A program made the translations under genes and the position numbers. The notes under the pieces were generated by a model. That model was given only the letters and a program-made list of their open reading frames with translations, was not told where the DNA came from and made no database searches. A stretch of 64,000 nucleotides of DNA from Scatosoma sp900555925 (GTDB taxonomy: Bacteria > Bacillota > Clostridia > Christensenellales > Borkfalkiaceae): positions 248,001 through 312,000 of the forward strand of contig CAUGYD010000002.1 of NCBI GenBank assembly GCA_959603585.1, given 5' to 3'. Positions 25,904 through 35,383 of the stretch are shown here, piece by piece (the stretch's first letter is position 1; every line of letters begins with the position of its first letter).

Positions 25904-27454
25904 TCAAATGCTCCATTTAGAAAAAACTGCCTCGGCGATACGAAGTCCATCGGCGGCGGAGGAGGTGATTCCGCCGGCATATCCCGCGCCCTCGCCGCAG
26001 GGATACAGCCCCTCTGCGGCGGGCGATTGAAAATTCAAATCCCGTTCGATGCGAACGGGGGAGCTGGTGCGGGATTCCACCGCCGTGAGCACCGCGTCGG
26101 GGCATGCAAAACCTTTGAGCTTGCGGTCCATATCCCGAAGAGCCGCGGAAACGGCAGACGAAACGGGGGCGGGAAAAACGGAACGGAGATCCGCAAACCG
26201 AGTTCCCGCGGGATAGGTAGGCAGAACGCTTTTGAATCCGCCGCTCTCCCTTCCCGAGAGGAAGTCCCCGACCAGCTGCACGGGCGCCGAATAATCGTTT
26301 CCTCCGGCCGCAAAAGCCGCGCGTTCCAGACTTCGCTGAAACTCTATTCCCGAAAGCGGAGAATCGCCGGAAAAATCGCGTTCGGAGACCTGCACGACCA
26401 AAGCGCTGTTAGCGTTGCGTCCGTCGCGGGCATAATTGCTCATACCGTTTGTCACGACGCCGCCCTCCTCGCTCGCCGCGGGCATGACAAAGCCCCCGGG
26501 ACACATGCAGAAAGTAAAGGCCGCGCGGTCGGAAGCATGAGAGACCAACTTATAGTCGGCGGGGGGAAGCACGGAAAAGCTCTTGCCGTATTGAGCGAAC
26601 CCGATTTCGGATTGCAGATGTTCTATGCGGACGCCGACGGCGAAATCCTTTTTCCGCAGGGGAATTCCGCGGGACAAAAGCATTTCAAAGGTATCTCTGG
26701 CGCTGTGCCCCACGGCGAGGACGAGCGCGGAAACTTCAATCGTCTCCGCCGCCCCTTTCGCATGCGACAGCTTTGCCCCCGCGATTTTTCCGTTCCTCAC
26801 GACAATATCCGTCAGTCGGGTATCGAACAGGACGGTTCCGCCGGATCGTTCGATAAAAGAGCGCATATTCTTTACGACGATTTTGAGTTTATCGCTCCCG
26901 ATATGCGGTTTGTTCAGCCACAGGATTTCCTCGGGAGCGCCGAAACGGACGAACGTTTCCAGCACTTCGCGATTGAAACCGCCGTGCGTCTGGGTATTGA
27001 GCTTGCCGTCGGAAAAGGTTCCGGCACCGCCTTCCCCGAATTGAATATTTCCCTCCCCGTCCAAAATTCGGGTTTTTGTAAATTTTTCTATCTTCTTTTC
27101 CCGTTCCTCTATGCACGGGCCCCGCTCCGCCACGACGGGGCGGATTCCGTGCTCCAACAGCCTTATGGCGCAAAATAATCCCGCGGGACCGCTTCCCGCG
27201 ACGAGCACGGGCGCGACGGGAAGTTTATTTGCGGGCAAACGGGGAATTTCAGTCATTTTTTCCGATTGCTTTTCCGAAGAAAATTCTATCGTATAGATAT
27301 ATCGGATATTGTTTTTATCCCGCGCGTCCAAAGACTTTTTTAGAATTTTGAAATACGCGGGCTTTTTATGCAATGACTTCTCGGCAACGAGAAAAAGCTC
27401 CCGTTCGCTCTGTTCCGGACGCAATTTGATGTCCGACAGCGTCTTTTTTGTCAT
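25904..27454 (-). CDS. FAD-dependent dehydrogenase (COG2509-like)
   Basis: 516 residues. An N-terminal domain of about 85 residues precedes the FAD-binding Rossmann motif LVAGSGPAGLFCAIRLLE (about 92-109). Then GEGNIQFGEGGAGTFSDGKL, a long motif shared by this uncharacterised flavoprotein family, and the C-terminal FAD contact YPCGEGAGYAGGITSSAADG. Probably a cytosolic oxidoreductase; substrate unknown. Its start overlaps the stop of an HI0933-type flavoprotein gene by 4 nt, so the two are co-translated. Confidence 0.85.
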   Translation of the reverse strand: MTKKTLSDIKLRPEQSERELFLVAEKSLHKKPAYFKILKKSLDARDKNNIRYIYTIEFSSEKQSEKMTEIPRLPANKLPVAPVLVAGSGPAGLFCAIRLLEHGIRPVVAERGPCIEEREKKIEKFTKTRILDGEGNIQFGEGGAGTFSDGKLNTQTHGGFNREVLETFVRFGAPEEILWLNKPHIGSDKLKIVVKNMRSFIERSGGTVLFDTRLTDIVVRNGKIAGAKLSHAKGAAETIEVSALVLAVGHSARDTFEMLLSRGIPLRKKDFAVGVRIEHLQSEIGFAQYGKSFSVLPPADYKLVSHASDRAAFTFCMCPGGFVMPAASEEGGVVTNGMSNYARDGRNANSALVVQVSERDFSGDSPLSGIEFQRSLERAAFAAGGNDYSAPVQLVGDFLSGRESGGFKSVLPTYPAGTRFADLRSVFPAPVSSAVSAALRDMDRKLKGFACPDAVLTAVESRTSSPVRIERDLNFQSPAAEGLYPCGEGAGYAGGITSSAADGLRIAEAVFSKWSI

Positions 27455-28674
27455 GCCTCTCTATCCTTCCTTCTTTCGTTCAGCGCGTCCGCCACGAGCC
27501 TCGCCGACGTATACGCCCATTGCAGATTATATCCCCCACATTCCCCGTCCACATCCAAAATCTCGCCCGCGAAATACAGTCCTTTGACCAAACGGCTCTG
27601 CAAAGTCGCATCGGTTTCCGTAAGGCGAATGCCTCCCTTGGTCACTTGTGCATAGTCGAAACCCAGCGTGCCGCTCACGCGCAGCGTAAAATTTTTAATT
27701 CCCGCAGCAACGGATTTCGGATTCGGGTCACAGCGTCTCATCACCGCCCGACCGAGCTGATTATTCAAAATTCCGCAGAGGAGTTCCCCTTCGGGAAAAA
27801 CGCCCGACTTTTGTTTATTTTCGAGAATACGAACGAGTTCCGCCTCCTGTACCTCGGGCAAAAAAGCCAATGAAAGAACGACGTCTCCCTTTTCCGCCCG
27901 ATCGGATAAAAAGGCCGACAGGCGAAAAATCGCGTCGCCCGATACGCCGTAATCCGTAAAAATGACGTCTCCGCACTCTTTTCCCAACTTCTCCCGCCCT
28001 TCATAGGCGGAAACGTCCGCTTCGACGCGGATTCCCTTCAAGCCACGGATGGGCGCGGTCTCCGTTTTGAGCTGCACCAAAGAAGGATACAAATCCGTAA
28101 CGGAATGTCCGAATGACTTGGCCAGCGCATACCCGTTTCCGTCCGAGCCGAAATTTTTCGCCGCTTTTCCGCCTGTGCACAAGACGACGTTTTCGGAAAA
28201 GAAATTTTCTTTTCCGTCCGGCGTCTCCGCCGTTATCTTAAAGCCTCCTTTCTCCTGTTCGATCGACGTTACGAAAACGCCCGTACGGACGGACACTCCC
28301 TTCGCCGTGACCGCATATCTCAAAAGGTCCGTCACGGAGGAAGCCTGCCGGCCGGCGGGATAGACCCGCCCGCGCTCGTCGGGCAGGAAAAGTCCGCCCA
28401 ACTCTTGAAAAAATGTGAGCATGTCCTTTTCTCCGTGCTCGGACAGTCCTTCCGAAAGTCGGACGGAAATATCGGGCGCAGAAGAAAAATAATGTGACTT
28501 TGACATGTTTATGTTCGTGACGTTGCCCTGTCCGTTTCCCGTAGAGGAAAGTTTTCTGCCCACCCGCTCCCCGCGTTCCAGCAAAAGGACGTCCCCGCGC
28601 AGGGACGCCGCGCAAAAGAGGCCCGAAGCTCCGCCGCCGATAATTGCCGTTGTTGCCTTTTTCATGGTTTTCAT
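27451..28674 (-). CDS. HI0933/BaiN-like FAD flavoprotein
   Basis: 407 residues from ATG 28674, preceded by AAGAGG. FAD motif AIIGGGASGLFCAASL near the N-terminus, LLLERGERVGRKLSSTGNG, a mid-protein LCTGGKA, and the C-terminal YFAGEILDVDGECGGYNLQ, all signatures of the HI0933/YhiN family (BaiN belongs here). Biochemical role in most members is unknown. First gene of a two-flavoprotein operon. Confidence 0.87.
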   Translation of the reverse strand: MKTMKKATTAIIGGGASGLFCAASLRGDVLLLERGERVGRKLSSTGNGQGNVTNINMSKSHYFSSAPDISVRLSEGLSEHGEKDMLTFFQELGGLFLPDERGRVYPAGRQASSVTDLLRYAVTAKGVSVRTGVFVTSIEQEKGGFKITAETPDGKENFFSENVVLCTGGKAAKNFGSDGNGYALAKSFGHSVTDLYPSLVQLKTETAPIRGLKGIRVEADVSAYEGREKLGKECGDVIFTDYGVSGDAIFRLSAFLSDRAEKGDVVLSLAFLPEVQEAELVRILENKQKSGVFPEGELLCGILNNQLGRAVMRRCDPNPKSVAAGIKNFTLRVSGTLGFDYAQVTKGGIRLTETDATLQSRLVKGLYFAGEILDVDGECGGYNLQWAYTSARLVADALNERRKDREA

Positions 28675-28741
28675 TGTACCTCTTTTTCTGCATAAAGTCA
28701 ATTTATTTTGAAAACTATTGAATTTTTTTTCGGTCAGCCTA

Positions 28742-28770
28742 TTGACTTTCCGACAAATTTATATTACAAT
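28742..28770 (+). promoter_or_regulatory. Promoter of DUF1508 protein gene
   Basis: TTGACT (28742-28747), 17-bp spacer, TACAAT (28765-28770), 45 nt before an ATG that has GGAGG 7 nt upstream. Confidence 0.75.
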
Positions 28771-28815
28771 ATATGGTGAAAAGGAAAAGTATTACAAATT
28801 TATGCGGAGGTTGAC

Positions 28816-30507
28816 ATGTTTTTCGAATATCTGAAAGAAAATCCCGTCCTGACGGCCGTTTTATGTGCCGCTTTGGCAATTATCGTTATCGTCATTATCG
28901 CTCTTTGCGTTAAGAGTTCGAAGGCACGAAAAACCCGCGCAGAGACAGAAAACAACGCTGCTCGTTCGACAGCGGGTACCGCGGAAGCAAACGAAGTGCA
29001 GTCCTCGGAAACGGATAAATCCGAGGCTCTCGCCAAAAATCGTTCGGGGCATGAATCCGCCGAACCGTCCGAATCGAAAACGGACGAAGAGGATACGGCG
29101 GCGCGCGAATCCGTGCATGACGAAACAGCCGAAATGAAAGAGTTTGGCGCAAGCGAAGTCACAACCGACGAGCCGAAAACAGACAACGCGGAAACCGAAA
29201 CACCGGAGGAACTGTCTAAGCAGACCGATACGGCGGCTGAAAAAGGACAAACAGAAGTCTCCCCTGCCCTTTCTGCACAAGCTGAAAAGGAGGAGAGCGG
29301 AGAAAAATCCGTTTCTTTCCCCGAAACGGCCGCAGAGGCGGTTGATAGAACGGCTCTTCCTGCCGCCCCTGAAACAAATAAAGAAAACAGTATCGTAAAC
29401 GAAGCCGATGTTGAAAAAGATATTCCGAAATCCGAAGCGGGCGAGACGGAGAAAAATCCTGAAGGGGCCGAAAAAATTTTCACGGTAAAAGAAGACGCCG
29501 TGCAAAAGAACGACGAAACGGCAACCGAGACCGAAAAGGAATCCGGAGAGAATGCCGCGGAAGAAAAGTCCGCAGAGAAAGAGAAGAAAAAGGGAAAAAA
29601 TAAATCCAAGGAGGGAAAAATGGATATAGAAGACCTCAGAAATGCACCAATCGAAGAAGAGTCCGAGTTCTACGACGAGGACGACGAAAACGACAAAATT
29701 GCCCGTTACAGCGGTAAATGGGTAATCTGCCGCGTAGTGACGGCGGGAGCGAAAAATTCAGACGAAATCAAAGAGGACGGCGATGAAATGTTCTTCTTTG
29801 AGCTCCGCGCCTCCAATGGAGAAAAACTCCTGACCAGCGAGGAGTACACGACTTACAACGGAGCCTTGAACGGCATTGAGACCCACAAAGCCAATATCGA
29901 ACGCGGCAATTTCAAAATCATGCTGTCGAAAAAAGGCGATTATATTTTCAAACTTTTAAGCGGAAAAAATATGCTCCTTTGCATGGGCGAACACTATGCG
30001 ACCAAGGCGCGCTGCGAGAGCGCGATAGCCTCTGCAAAACGGTTTGCAAAAACAGCTATTATCGATGAAAACGTTCAGGATATCGTCATTACTCCCCCGC
30101 CCGAAGAAGATGACGGAGAACTGCCCGAAATTCCCGACAACGGCTATAACGGAAAATGGATTATCCGCGCGCACACTGCGGAAGACGGAGAGCAGGTATT
30201 CTATTTTGAATTATTCGCCTCCAACGGAGAAAAATTGCTGTCGAGCGAAGAATATACCACTTATATCGGCGCAATTAACGGAATCGGAACTCATAAGACA
30301 AATATCGAACGCGGTAATTTCCGAATCTCCCTTACGAAGCGCGGAGATTATATTTACAAACTTCTGAACGGAAACGGACAGCTTCTCTGTCTCGGCGAAC
30401 ATTACAAGACAAAGCGCAGATGCGAAAACGCCATTGAATCGGTAAAACGTTTTGCCAAAAATGCCCCTATTCTTTCCGATTCGGAAACCGTCAATAAAAA
30501 CGCATAA
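28816..30507 (+). CDS. Membrane-anchored acidic protein with two DUF1508 (YegP) domains
   Basis: 563 residues in three parts. (1) One membrane helix at about 13-34 (ENPVLTAVLCAALAIIVIVI). (2) A long, low-complexity, Glu/Lys/Thr/Ala-rich and presumably disordered region (about 35-270) ending in a basic stretch KEKKKGKNKSKEGK. (3) Two DUF1508 repeats, about 297-410 and 428-545, each with GKW-[IV]-I, FELxASNGEKLL, SEEYTTY, GAxNGIxTHK and CESAI/CENAI. DUF1508 domains bind small ligands or are stress-related in other bacteria; the role is unclear. The architecture suggests cytosolic domains tethered by a long flexible arm. Confidence 0.8.
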   Translation: MFFEYLKENPVLTAVLCAALAIIVIVIIALCVKSSKARKTRAETENNAARSTAGTAEANEVQSSETDKSEALAKNRSGHESAEPSESKTDEEDTAARESVHDETAEMKEFGASEVTTDEPKTDNAETETPEELSKQTDTAAEKGQTEVSPALSAQAEKEESGEKSVSFPETAAEAVDRTALPAAPETNKENSIVNEADVEKDIPKSEAGETEKNPEGAEKIFTVKEDAVQKNDETATETEKESGENAAEEKSAEKEKKKGKNKSKEGKMDIEDLRNAPIEEESEFYDEDDENDKIARYSGKWVICRVVTAGAKNSDEIKEDGDEMFFFELRASNGEKLLTSEEYTTYNGALNGIETHKANIERGNFKIMLSKKGDYIFKLLSGKNMLLCMGEHYATKARCESAIASAKRFAKTAIIDENVQDIVITPPPEEDDGELPEIPDNGYNGKWIIRAHTAEDGEQVFYFELFASNGEKLLSSEEYTTYIGAINGIGTHKTNIERGNFRISLTKRGDYIYKLLNGNGQLLCLGEHYKTKRRCENAIESVKRFAKNAPILSDSETVNKNA

Positions 30508-30598
30508 GTTCCCCGTTGTTTTGCCCGCACCGCGGCATACCTCTGTTTAGACGAGCTCCCTCGTCTTTAACGAAGTAAACACAAACACTTTACTTATA

Positions 30599-30645
30599 AA
30601 AACTCCCCTCCGACGATTACCAATATCGTCGGAGGGGAGTTCTCC
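30599..30645 (-). terminator. Terminator of the phosphate signalling operon
   Basis: AACTCCCCTCCGACGAT / ATCGTCGGAGGGGAGTT perfect stem, followed on the minus strand by TTTTTAT. It lies downstream of phoR, and its stem can also stop plus-strand transcription from the DUF1508 gene. Confidence 0.85.
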
Positions 30646-30763
30646 GTTTCTGTCGAAACTATGCGGTCGTCCCGATTTTCCCCTCTGTCTCAGTCGAAAC
30701 CGTCGCCGTAATTTTCGCTTCGTCCCTCGACATTATTTGAATGAAACTTTAATCGCCCCTAAA

Positions 30764-32143
30764 TCAATCCTTGTTATTGAAATCCACGGTAAACGTCGTA
30801 CCTTCGCCCAACACGCTCTGAACATGCAGCGTCCAGCCGGCTTTGCGGCAGATTTTTTTCACCACGGCAAGTCCCAATCCGAAACCGCCGTTCTTTCCGC
30901 TATGCGATTTATCCACCGTAAAAAACCGCTCAAAAATACGTTCCAGATTTTCTTCCGCTATGCCGATTCCCGTATCCGTCACCGTAAGCCGAATTCCGCC
31001 TGTATCCTTTCTCTTTATCCCTACAAACAGACTTCCGTTCTCCTTATTGTATCTTATCGCGTTGCGAATGAGATTTCCGAGCACCTCACTCAATCGTTCA
31101 TGACGACTCATAATCATGACGTCCGCATCTATATCCTTCGTCAATGAAATGTTCCGCTTTGCAATGTCGGGCGCAAGACTGTCCAGCGTCTCCGAGGCAA
31201 GTTTGGAAATGTTCACTTCATAATCGGGAAGCTCGTCGTTATCTATTTCGTTATAATTGATAATGCAGGCAATCAAATTGGAAAGCCTGTCGCTCTGTTT
31301 GACCAAAGTATCGGCCGCCGTTTTTGTCTGCTCCCCGTTGAGCACTCCGCTTGCAAGCAGCTCTGAATAGCCACGGATAGAGGTCAGAGGAGTATTCATC
31401 TCATGGGTAATATTGGCAATAAAATCATTTTTGGAACGCTGAGCACGCTCGACGAGCTCTTTTTCTTCCGATAATTCCTTAAATTGTTCCGCCACCTCTC
31501 GGTTTCGGTTATTCAGAAGTTCGACAATCGGCTGTAATTCAGGATACTTTGTGGAAAGTTTCAAATTGAGTGCGGCGTCTTTTGCGAGTTTTCTCACAGG
31601 GCTGATAATATATTCTGTTTCAATATAGGTAAACAGCAGGCACACGAGGAAATCGAGAAGGAGAAACCAAACGATGGTAGGCAAGATATTTCCGAATACC
31701 TGCCATTCCGACGCCCCCGAAACAGCGATGCGGACGAGATAAATATCTCCTTCCGAAGACGCCATTTTGCGGCAGTAATACACCATATCCTCGCCGAGCG
31801 AGGCGCTGTGCCGCACGGAATAGCCCTCCCCCGAAGCGAGCGCCTCTTTTACCTCCTCGCGGTCGGAATGGTCGTCCAAATTTTCGCCGCTGCTGTCTCC
31901 GAGGACTTCGCCTTCACGATCCAAAAAAGTTACACGGAGACCGGATAATTTTTCGGAATAATTTTTTGCTCCTGTCTCGTCCAAAGAATATCCGCCATCC
32001 TCAAAAAGATTCATATAGATTTTAAGGCTTTCCTGCGTATTTTTGACGAGACTGTTATAAAATACCTGTGTGGAAAGTATCGCATAAACGAGAAGCAGAA
32101 CCGCCATGATGAGCTGCGATATCCACAATATCTTTCTTCGCAT
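30764..32143 (-). CDS. phoR: Phosphate-sensing-type histidine kinase PhoR
   Basis: 459 residues from ATG 32143 (GAAGGGG upstream). Membrane helix at about 8-28, extracytoplasmic domain to about 155, second helix at about 157-178, then HisKA with phospho-accepting His in NDFIANITHEMNTPLTS and HATPase_c with NLIRNAIRYN, VTDTGIGIAEE, FGLGLAVVKKI. Encoded 60 bp after its response regulator and next to pst, phoU and Na/Pi genes, which supports the PhoR call. Confidence 0.88.
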   Translation of the reverse strand: MRRKILWISQLIMAVLLLVYAILSTQVFYNSLVKNTQESLKIYMNLFEDGGYSLDETGAKNYSEKLSGLRVTFLDREGEVLGDSSGENLDDHSDREEVKEALASGEGYSVRHSASLGEDMVYYCRKMASSEGDIYLVRIAVSGASEWQVFGNILPTIVWFLLLDFLVCLLFTYIETEYIISPVRKLAKDAALNLKLSTKYPELQPIVELLNNRNREVAEQFKELSEEKELVERAQRSKNDFIANITHEMNTPLTSIRGYSELLASGVLNGEQTKTAADTLVKQSDRLSNLIACIINYNEIDNDELPDYEVNISKLASETLDSLAPDIAKRNISLTKDIDADVMIMSRHERLSEVLGNLIRNAIRYNKENGSLFVGIKRKDTGGIRLTVTDTGIGIAEENLERIFERFFTVDKSHSGKNGGFGLGLAVVKKICRKAGWTLHVQSVLGEGTTFTVDFNNKD

Positions 32144-32203
32144 TTTTTGTACCCCTTCTTTCAAAAAACGGATAGATGCAACCCTGCCCTATCCGTTTTT
32201 TAT

Positions 32204-32857
32204 TTAATTTTTACGGAAGCGATATCCGACCCCGAACACCGTTTCAAAATTGTCTATGCCCAACTTTCTCAACCGCGCGATATGGTTATCCAGCGTCCTC
32301 GTCTCCGTATCGACATAACCCCAAATCTCGGTGAGAAGCGTATCCCTGGACAGGACGATGTCCGCATTTTTCATGCAATATTTCAACAGCTCGAATTCCT
32401 TCCTGTTCAGATCGAGCGGACGGGAATCCAAAGTTACAGTCATCGTATCGCTGTTGAGCTCTAATTTCCCTATCCTGATCACATTGTTCCCCGCCCTGCG
32501 CCTCAAAGCGGCATTCACGCGAGCCACCAGCTCCATAACGCCGAAAGGCTTGGATATATAATCGTCTGCGCCCAGATTCAGTCCCGTTACTTTATCCCCT
32601 TCCTGTCCCAAGGCGCTGAGCATGATACAGCATACACTGGGATACCGGTCCTTGACCGATTGCAGAACTTCCAACCCATTTCCGTCCGGAAGCATAATGT
32701 CCAGCAAAGCGATATCGGGTACTTTTTCCCGAAGAGCAGCCTCAAATTCCCGTATGCTGCCGAACGTGCGACAAGTCAGTTGTTCTCTTTCCAACGAAAA
32801 TTTGACGAGCCCGCCGATGCTTGCGTCATCTTCCAGAACATACACGATCCCTTTCAT
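32204..32857 (-). CDS. phoP: PhoB/PhoP-type response regulator
   Basis: 217 residues. Receiver domain with LEDDASIG, phospho-Asp in IALLDIMLPDGNG, Lys in DYISKPFG. OmpR-type winged helix with NRKEFELLKYC, TRTLDNHIARLRKLG and VFGVGYRF. Likely binds the direct-repeat array before pstS. Lies between the Na/Pi cotransporter and PhoR in one leftward unit. Confidence 0.9.
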   Translation of the reverse strand: MKGIVYVLEDDASIGGLVKFSLEREQLTCRTFGSIREFEAALREKVPDIALLDIMLPDGNGLEVLQSVKDRYPSVCCIMLSALGQEGDKVTGLNLGADDYISKPFGVMELVARVNAALRRRAGNNVIRIGKLELNSDTMTVTLDSRPLDLNRKEFELLKYCMKNADIVLSRDTLLTEIWGYVDTETRTLDNHIARLRKLGIDNFETVFGVGYRFRKN

Positions 32858-32891
32858 TCGATTACCTCGGAAATCAATTTTCCGTCATTAT

Positions 32892-32958
32892 ATTATCGGC
32901 GGTATGCGCGCTATATGGCTCAAATATTATCGGTACTGTGCGCTATATAGCTCAAATG
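32892..32958 (-). repeat. Imperfect tandem duplication over the 3' end of the Na/Pi gene
   Basis: Two copies of about 33 bp (32892-32925 and 32926-32958), both of the form ATTATCGG...GCGCTATAT[GA]GCTCAAAT. The right copy encodes the last codons of the Na/Pi cotransporter (AHSTDNI-stop); the left copy follows its stop and reads AHTADNI in the same frame. Confidence 0.75.
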
Positions 32959-34554
32959 GTCGCCGATACGTTCCAAATTAGATACTAAATTAATAAATAC
33001 GGTATTGTTTTCAGGACGACATTCCCCGCGGCTCATTCTTGCGATATGATCGGCTATGAGATCGCGGCGCATGTTATCCACATCGTCTTCCAGCTTATCC
33101 GATTCGCTCATTAAAGAATAATCCTTTTCGAGAGCAATCTTTTTGACCAGTTCATATTGCTTGCGCAAAAGGTCGTACATCGACGAAATATTCTCCCCTA
33201 CCCCGGCAGAGAATACCAAATTGTCCGAAACTTCCTTGCGCGTATACTTCGTAAGATTATCCGCAAGCTCCGCGATACGAACAATGTCCCCTACGTCGTT
33301 ATGCAGTGCGCTGACTAACTTTTCGTCGCTCAGAGAAATTCCGCTCGCCGAAACCTGTACGAGATAGTCGCTGATTTGTTCGCTCAAACGAGAAATCTCT
33401 TCGTTTTCGGAAACGACCTTTTCCACCGCGGTGATATCTCTCTCTATAAAACCGTTAAAGGCCGTCTGCAACGTTTCCATAGCCATATCCGCCATGCGGA
33501 AGGTCTCCTTCGTCAACTGATTGATGGCCAGCGCCGGCGTGGAAAGAAAGCGCTTGTCCATGAAAGTCGCCTCTCCCTCGGTCTTCTTTTTCTTATCGGG
33601 AATAAGAATTGTGGCGACTTTCACCAGCACCTTGGTGAAGGGCAGGAATAAAATCGTACACACGCAATTAAACAACGTATGGAACATCGCCAGCTGCGTA
33701 CTCGGGTACGGAAACCATTTTTCAAACGTATTCTGCTGGAAGGTCGGCCAGCAAAGCAATAAAATCATAAAAATAACGGCACCGAATACGTTGAACATCA
33801 AGTGAATGAGACTCGCTCGCCGCGCATTGGCGTTCGCCCCCACCGAGGAGATAAGCGCCGTCACGCAGGTGCCGATATTCGAACCGAGAATAATATAGAG
33901 CGCCGAATTTCCTCCTCCGCCAATAATCAGGCCCTGCGCCGCCATTGTAATGACGATAGTCGTCACCGCGCTGGACGATTGCACGAGCGCCGTCAGTCCG
34001 ATACCGATGCCGAGGAGCAGAAACGGATTGGTTACCTTTTCAAGCATGGCGTGAATGGAGGGATTCGCGTCCGTATACACTTTCATTGTATCTGACATAA
34101 CGCTCAGTCCCATAAACACCAGCCCCAATCCCGCAAACGCGAGACCGCAGCTCTTTATCTTATCGCTTTTAGAGAACATCTCCATGAAGACGCCGATAAA
34201 AATCAGAGACATGAACAGCGTTTCGACGTCGAAAGATTGCAGCGCGACGATTTGCGCCGTAATCGTGGTGCCGATATTTGCACCCATGATGACGGCCGTC
34301 GCCTGATTCAGCGTCATGATTCCCGCATTTACGAACCCGACGACCATGACCGTAGTAATGGAAGAGCTCTGCACGACGGCCGTCGTGACCGCACCCATGC
34401 CCACTCCCACCAGCTTCTTCTCCGACGTCTTATTGAAAAGCGCTTTAAGACGGTTCCCGGCGATTTTTTCCATATTGTCGCTCAACAGTTTGAAGCCCAG
34501 CAAAAAGGCACCGCAACCGGCAAGGATTTTTATCACCGCATAAAATACGTCCAT
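32920..34554 (-). CDS. Na+/phosphate cotransporter (NptA/YjbB type) with PhoU-like tail
   Basis: 544 residues. Membrane domain (about 1-310) with the duplicated Na/Pi-cotransporter signature: VVQSSSITTVMVVGFVNAG and LVQSSSAVTTIVI. The C-terminal 200 residues form a PhoU-like helical bundle (LERIGDHLSYIAHS at the end, cf. PhoU). Members import or, more often in bacteria, export phosphate with sodium. Its place before phoP-phoR argues for phosphate control. Confidence 0.92.
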   Translation of the reverse strand: MDVFYAVIKILAGCGAFLLGFKLLSDNMEKIAGNRLKALFNKTSEKKLVGVGMGAVTTAVVQSSSITTVMVVGFVNAGIMTLNQATAVIMGANIGTTITAQIVALQSFDVETLFMSLIFIGVFMEMFSKSDKIKSCGLAFAGLGLVFMGLSVMSDTMKVYTDANPSIHAMLEKVTNPFLLLGIGIGLTALVQSSSAVTTIVITMAAQGLIIGGGGNSALYIILGSNIGTCVTALISSVGANANARRASLIHLMFNVFGAVIFMILLLCWPTFQQNTFEKWFPYPSTQLAMFHTLFNCVCTILFLPFTKVLVKVATILIPDKKKKTEGEATFMDKRFLSTPALAINQLTKETFRMADMAMETLQTAFNGFIERDITAVEKVVSENEEISRLSEQISDYLVQVSASGISLSDEKLVSALHNDVGDIVRIAELADNLTKYTRKEVSDNLVFSAGVGENISSMYDLLRKQYELVKKIALEKDYSLMSESDKLEDDVDNMRRDLIADHIARMSRGECRPENNTVFINLVSNLERIGDHLSYIAHSTDNI

Positions 34555-34722
34555 TTATTACTCCCTTGTAAGAACATTCCCGTAATTATATAACTTACTT
34601 TTACTACCCTATCCATTATATAATACCTCGCGGCGAATGTCACCTCAAAGTCGCAATAATTTTTGAAAAATTTTTGAAATTAGCAATTTTTTTTGATTTT
34701 TATCGATAAAAATATATCGTTT

Positions 34723-35379
34723 TTAATTTTCCGTATTGACGTGAACACCGGTAATAGAGAAAATGACCCATTCGGCGATATTGGTGGCGTGGTCGCCGAT
34801 ACGTTCCAGATATTTAGAAACGAGCATGAGGTCGAGTGCACGCTCGGCGAGGCTCTCGTCCTTGCGGATACAGTCGAGAAGCATGTTTTTCGCGCCGTTA
34901 AAGAGGCTGTCGACCTCATCGTCCAATTTGCAGACCTTTTTGGCCAGCTCCAAATCGGAATTTGTGAAGGAAAGGATCGCGCTGTCGACCATACGAATGA
35001 CCGCTTCGCCCATTTTTTCCACAAAATCGATATTGTAAGAAGTACCCGTACGACCGCCCTTGGTGATAATTTCCGCGATATCTGCTGCAAAGTCGCCGAT
35101 TCTTTCCATGTCGGTAATCATTTTCAACGCCGAAGAGATCATGCGCATATCGGTCGCTACCGGCTGTTGAGTCAAAAGCAGTTTCAAACACAGATTTTCT
35201 ATCGTTTTCTCGGCATCGTCGATGATGCAATCCTTATTGATAACTTCCTGAGCCATGATGAGATCGTCCCGTTTCAACGCTACCATGGTATTCTTGATTG
35301 CTTCTTCGATGTAAGCTCCCATTTGGAGCATATCCGTTTTCAATTCCTTCAATTCGCTCAAAAAAGATGTACGCATCAT
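34723..35379 (-). CDS. phoU: Phosphate transport regulator PhoU
   Basis: 218 residues from ATG 35379 (an adjacent ATG at 35376 is possible). Two related three-helix halves, each with the E/D-x-x-x-D metal motif: MERIGDFAADIAEII and LERIGDHATNIAEWV. PhoU links Pst transport to the PhoR kinase and dampens Pho signalling at high phosphate. Starts 4 nt after pstB. The palindrome ATTTTTATCGATAAAAAT (34696-34713) follows its stop. Confidence 0.95.
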   Translation of the reverse strand: MMRTSFLSELKELKTDMLQMGAYIEEAIKNTMVALKRDDLIMAQEVINKDCIIDDAEKTIENLCLKLLLTQQPVATDMRMISSALKMITDMERIGDFAADIAEIITKGGRTGTSYNIDFVEKMGEAVIRMVDSAILSFTNSDLELAKKVCKLDDEVDSLFNGAKNMLLDCIRKDESLAERALDLMLVSKYLERIGDHATNIAEWVIFSITGVHVNTEN

Positions 35380-35383
35380 AATA

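Noticed and set aside
26027..27178. 383-codon frame on the plus strand over the FAD dehydrogenase
   Set aside because: Antisense shadow; the minus-strand protein has clear FAD motifs.
34696..34713. Palindrome ATTTTTATCGATAAAAAT after phoU as a terminator
   Set aside because: No T tract follows on the minus strand (A-rich instead); left as a possible AT-rich palindrome only.
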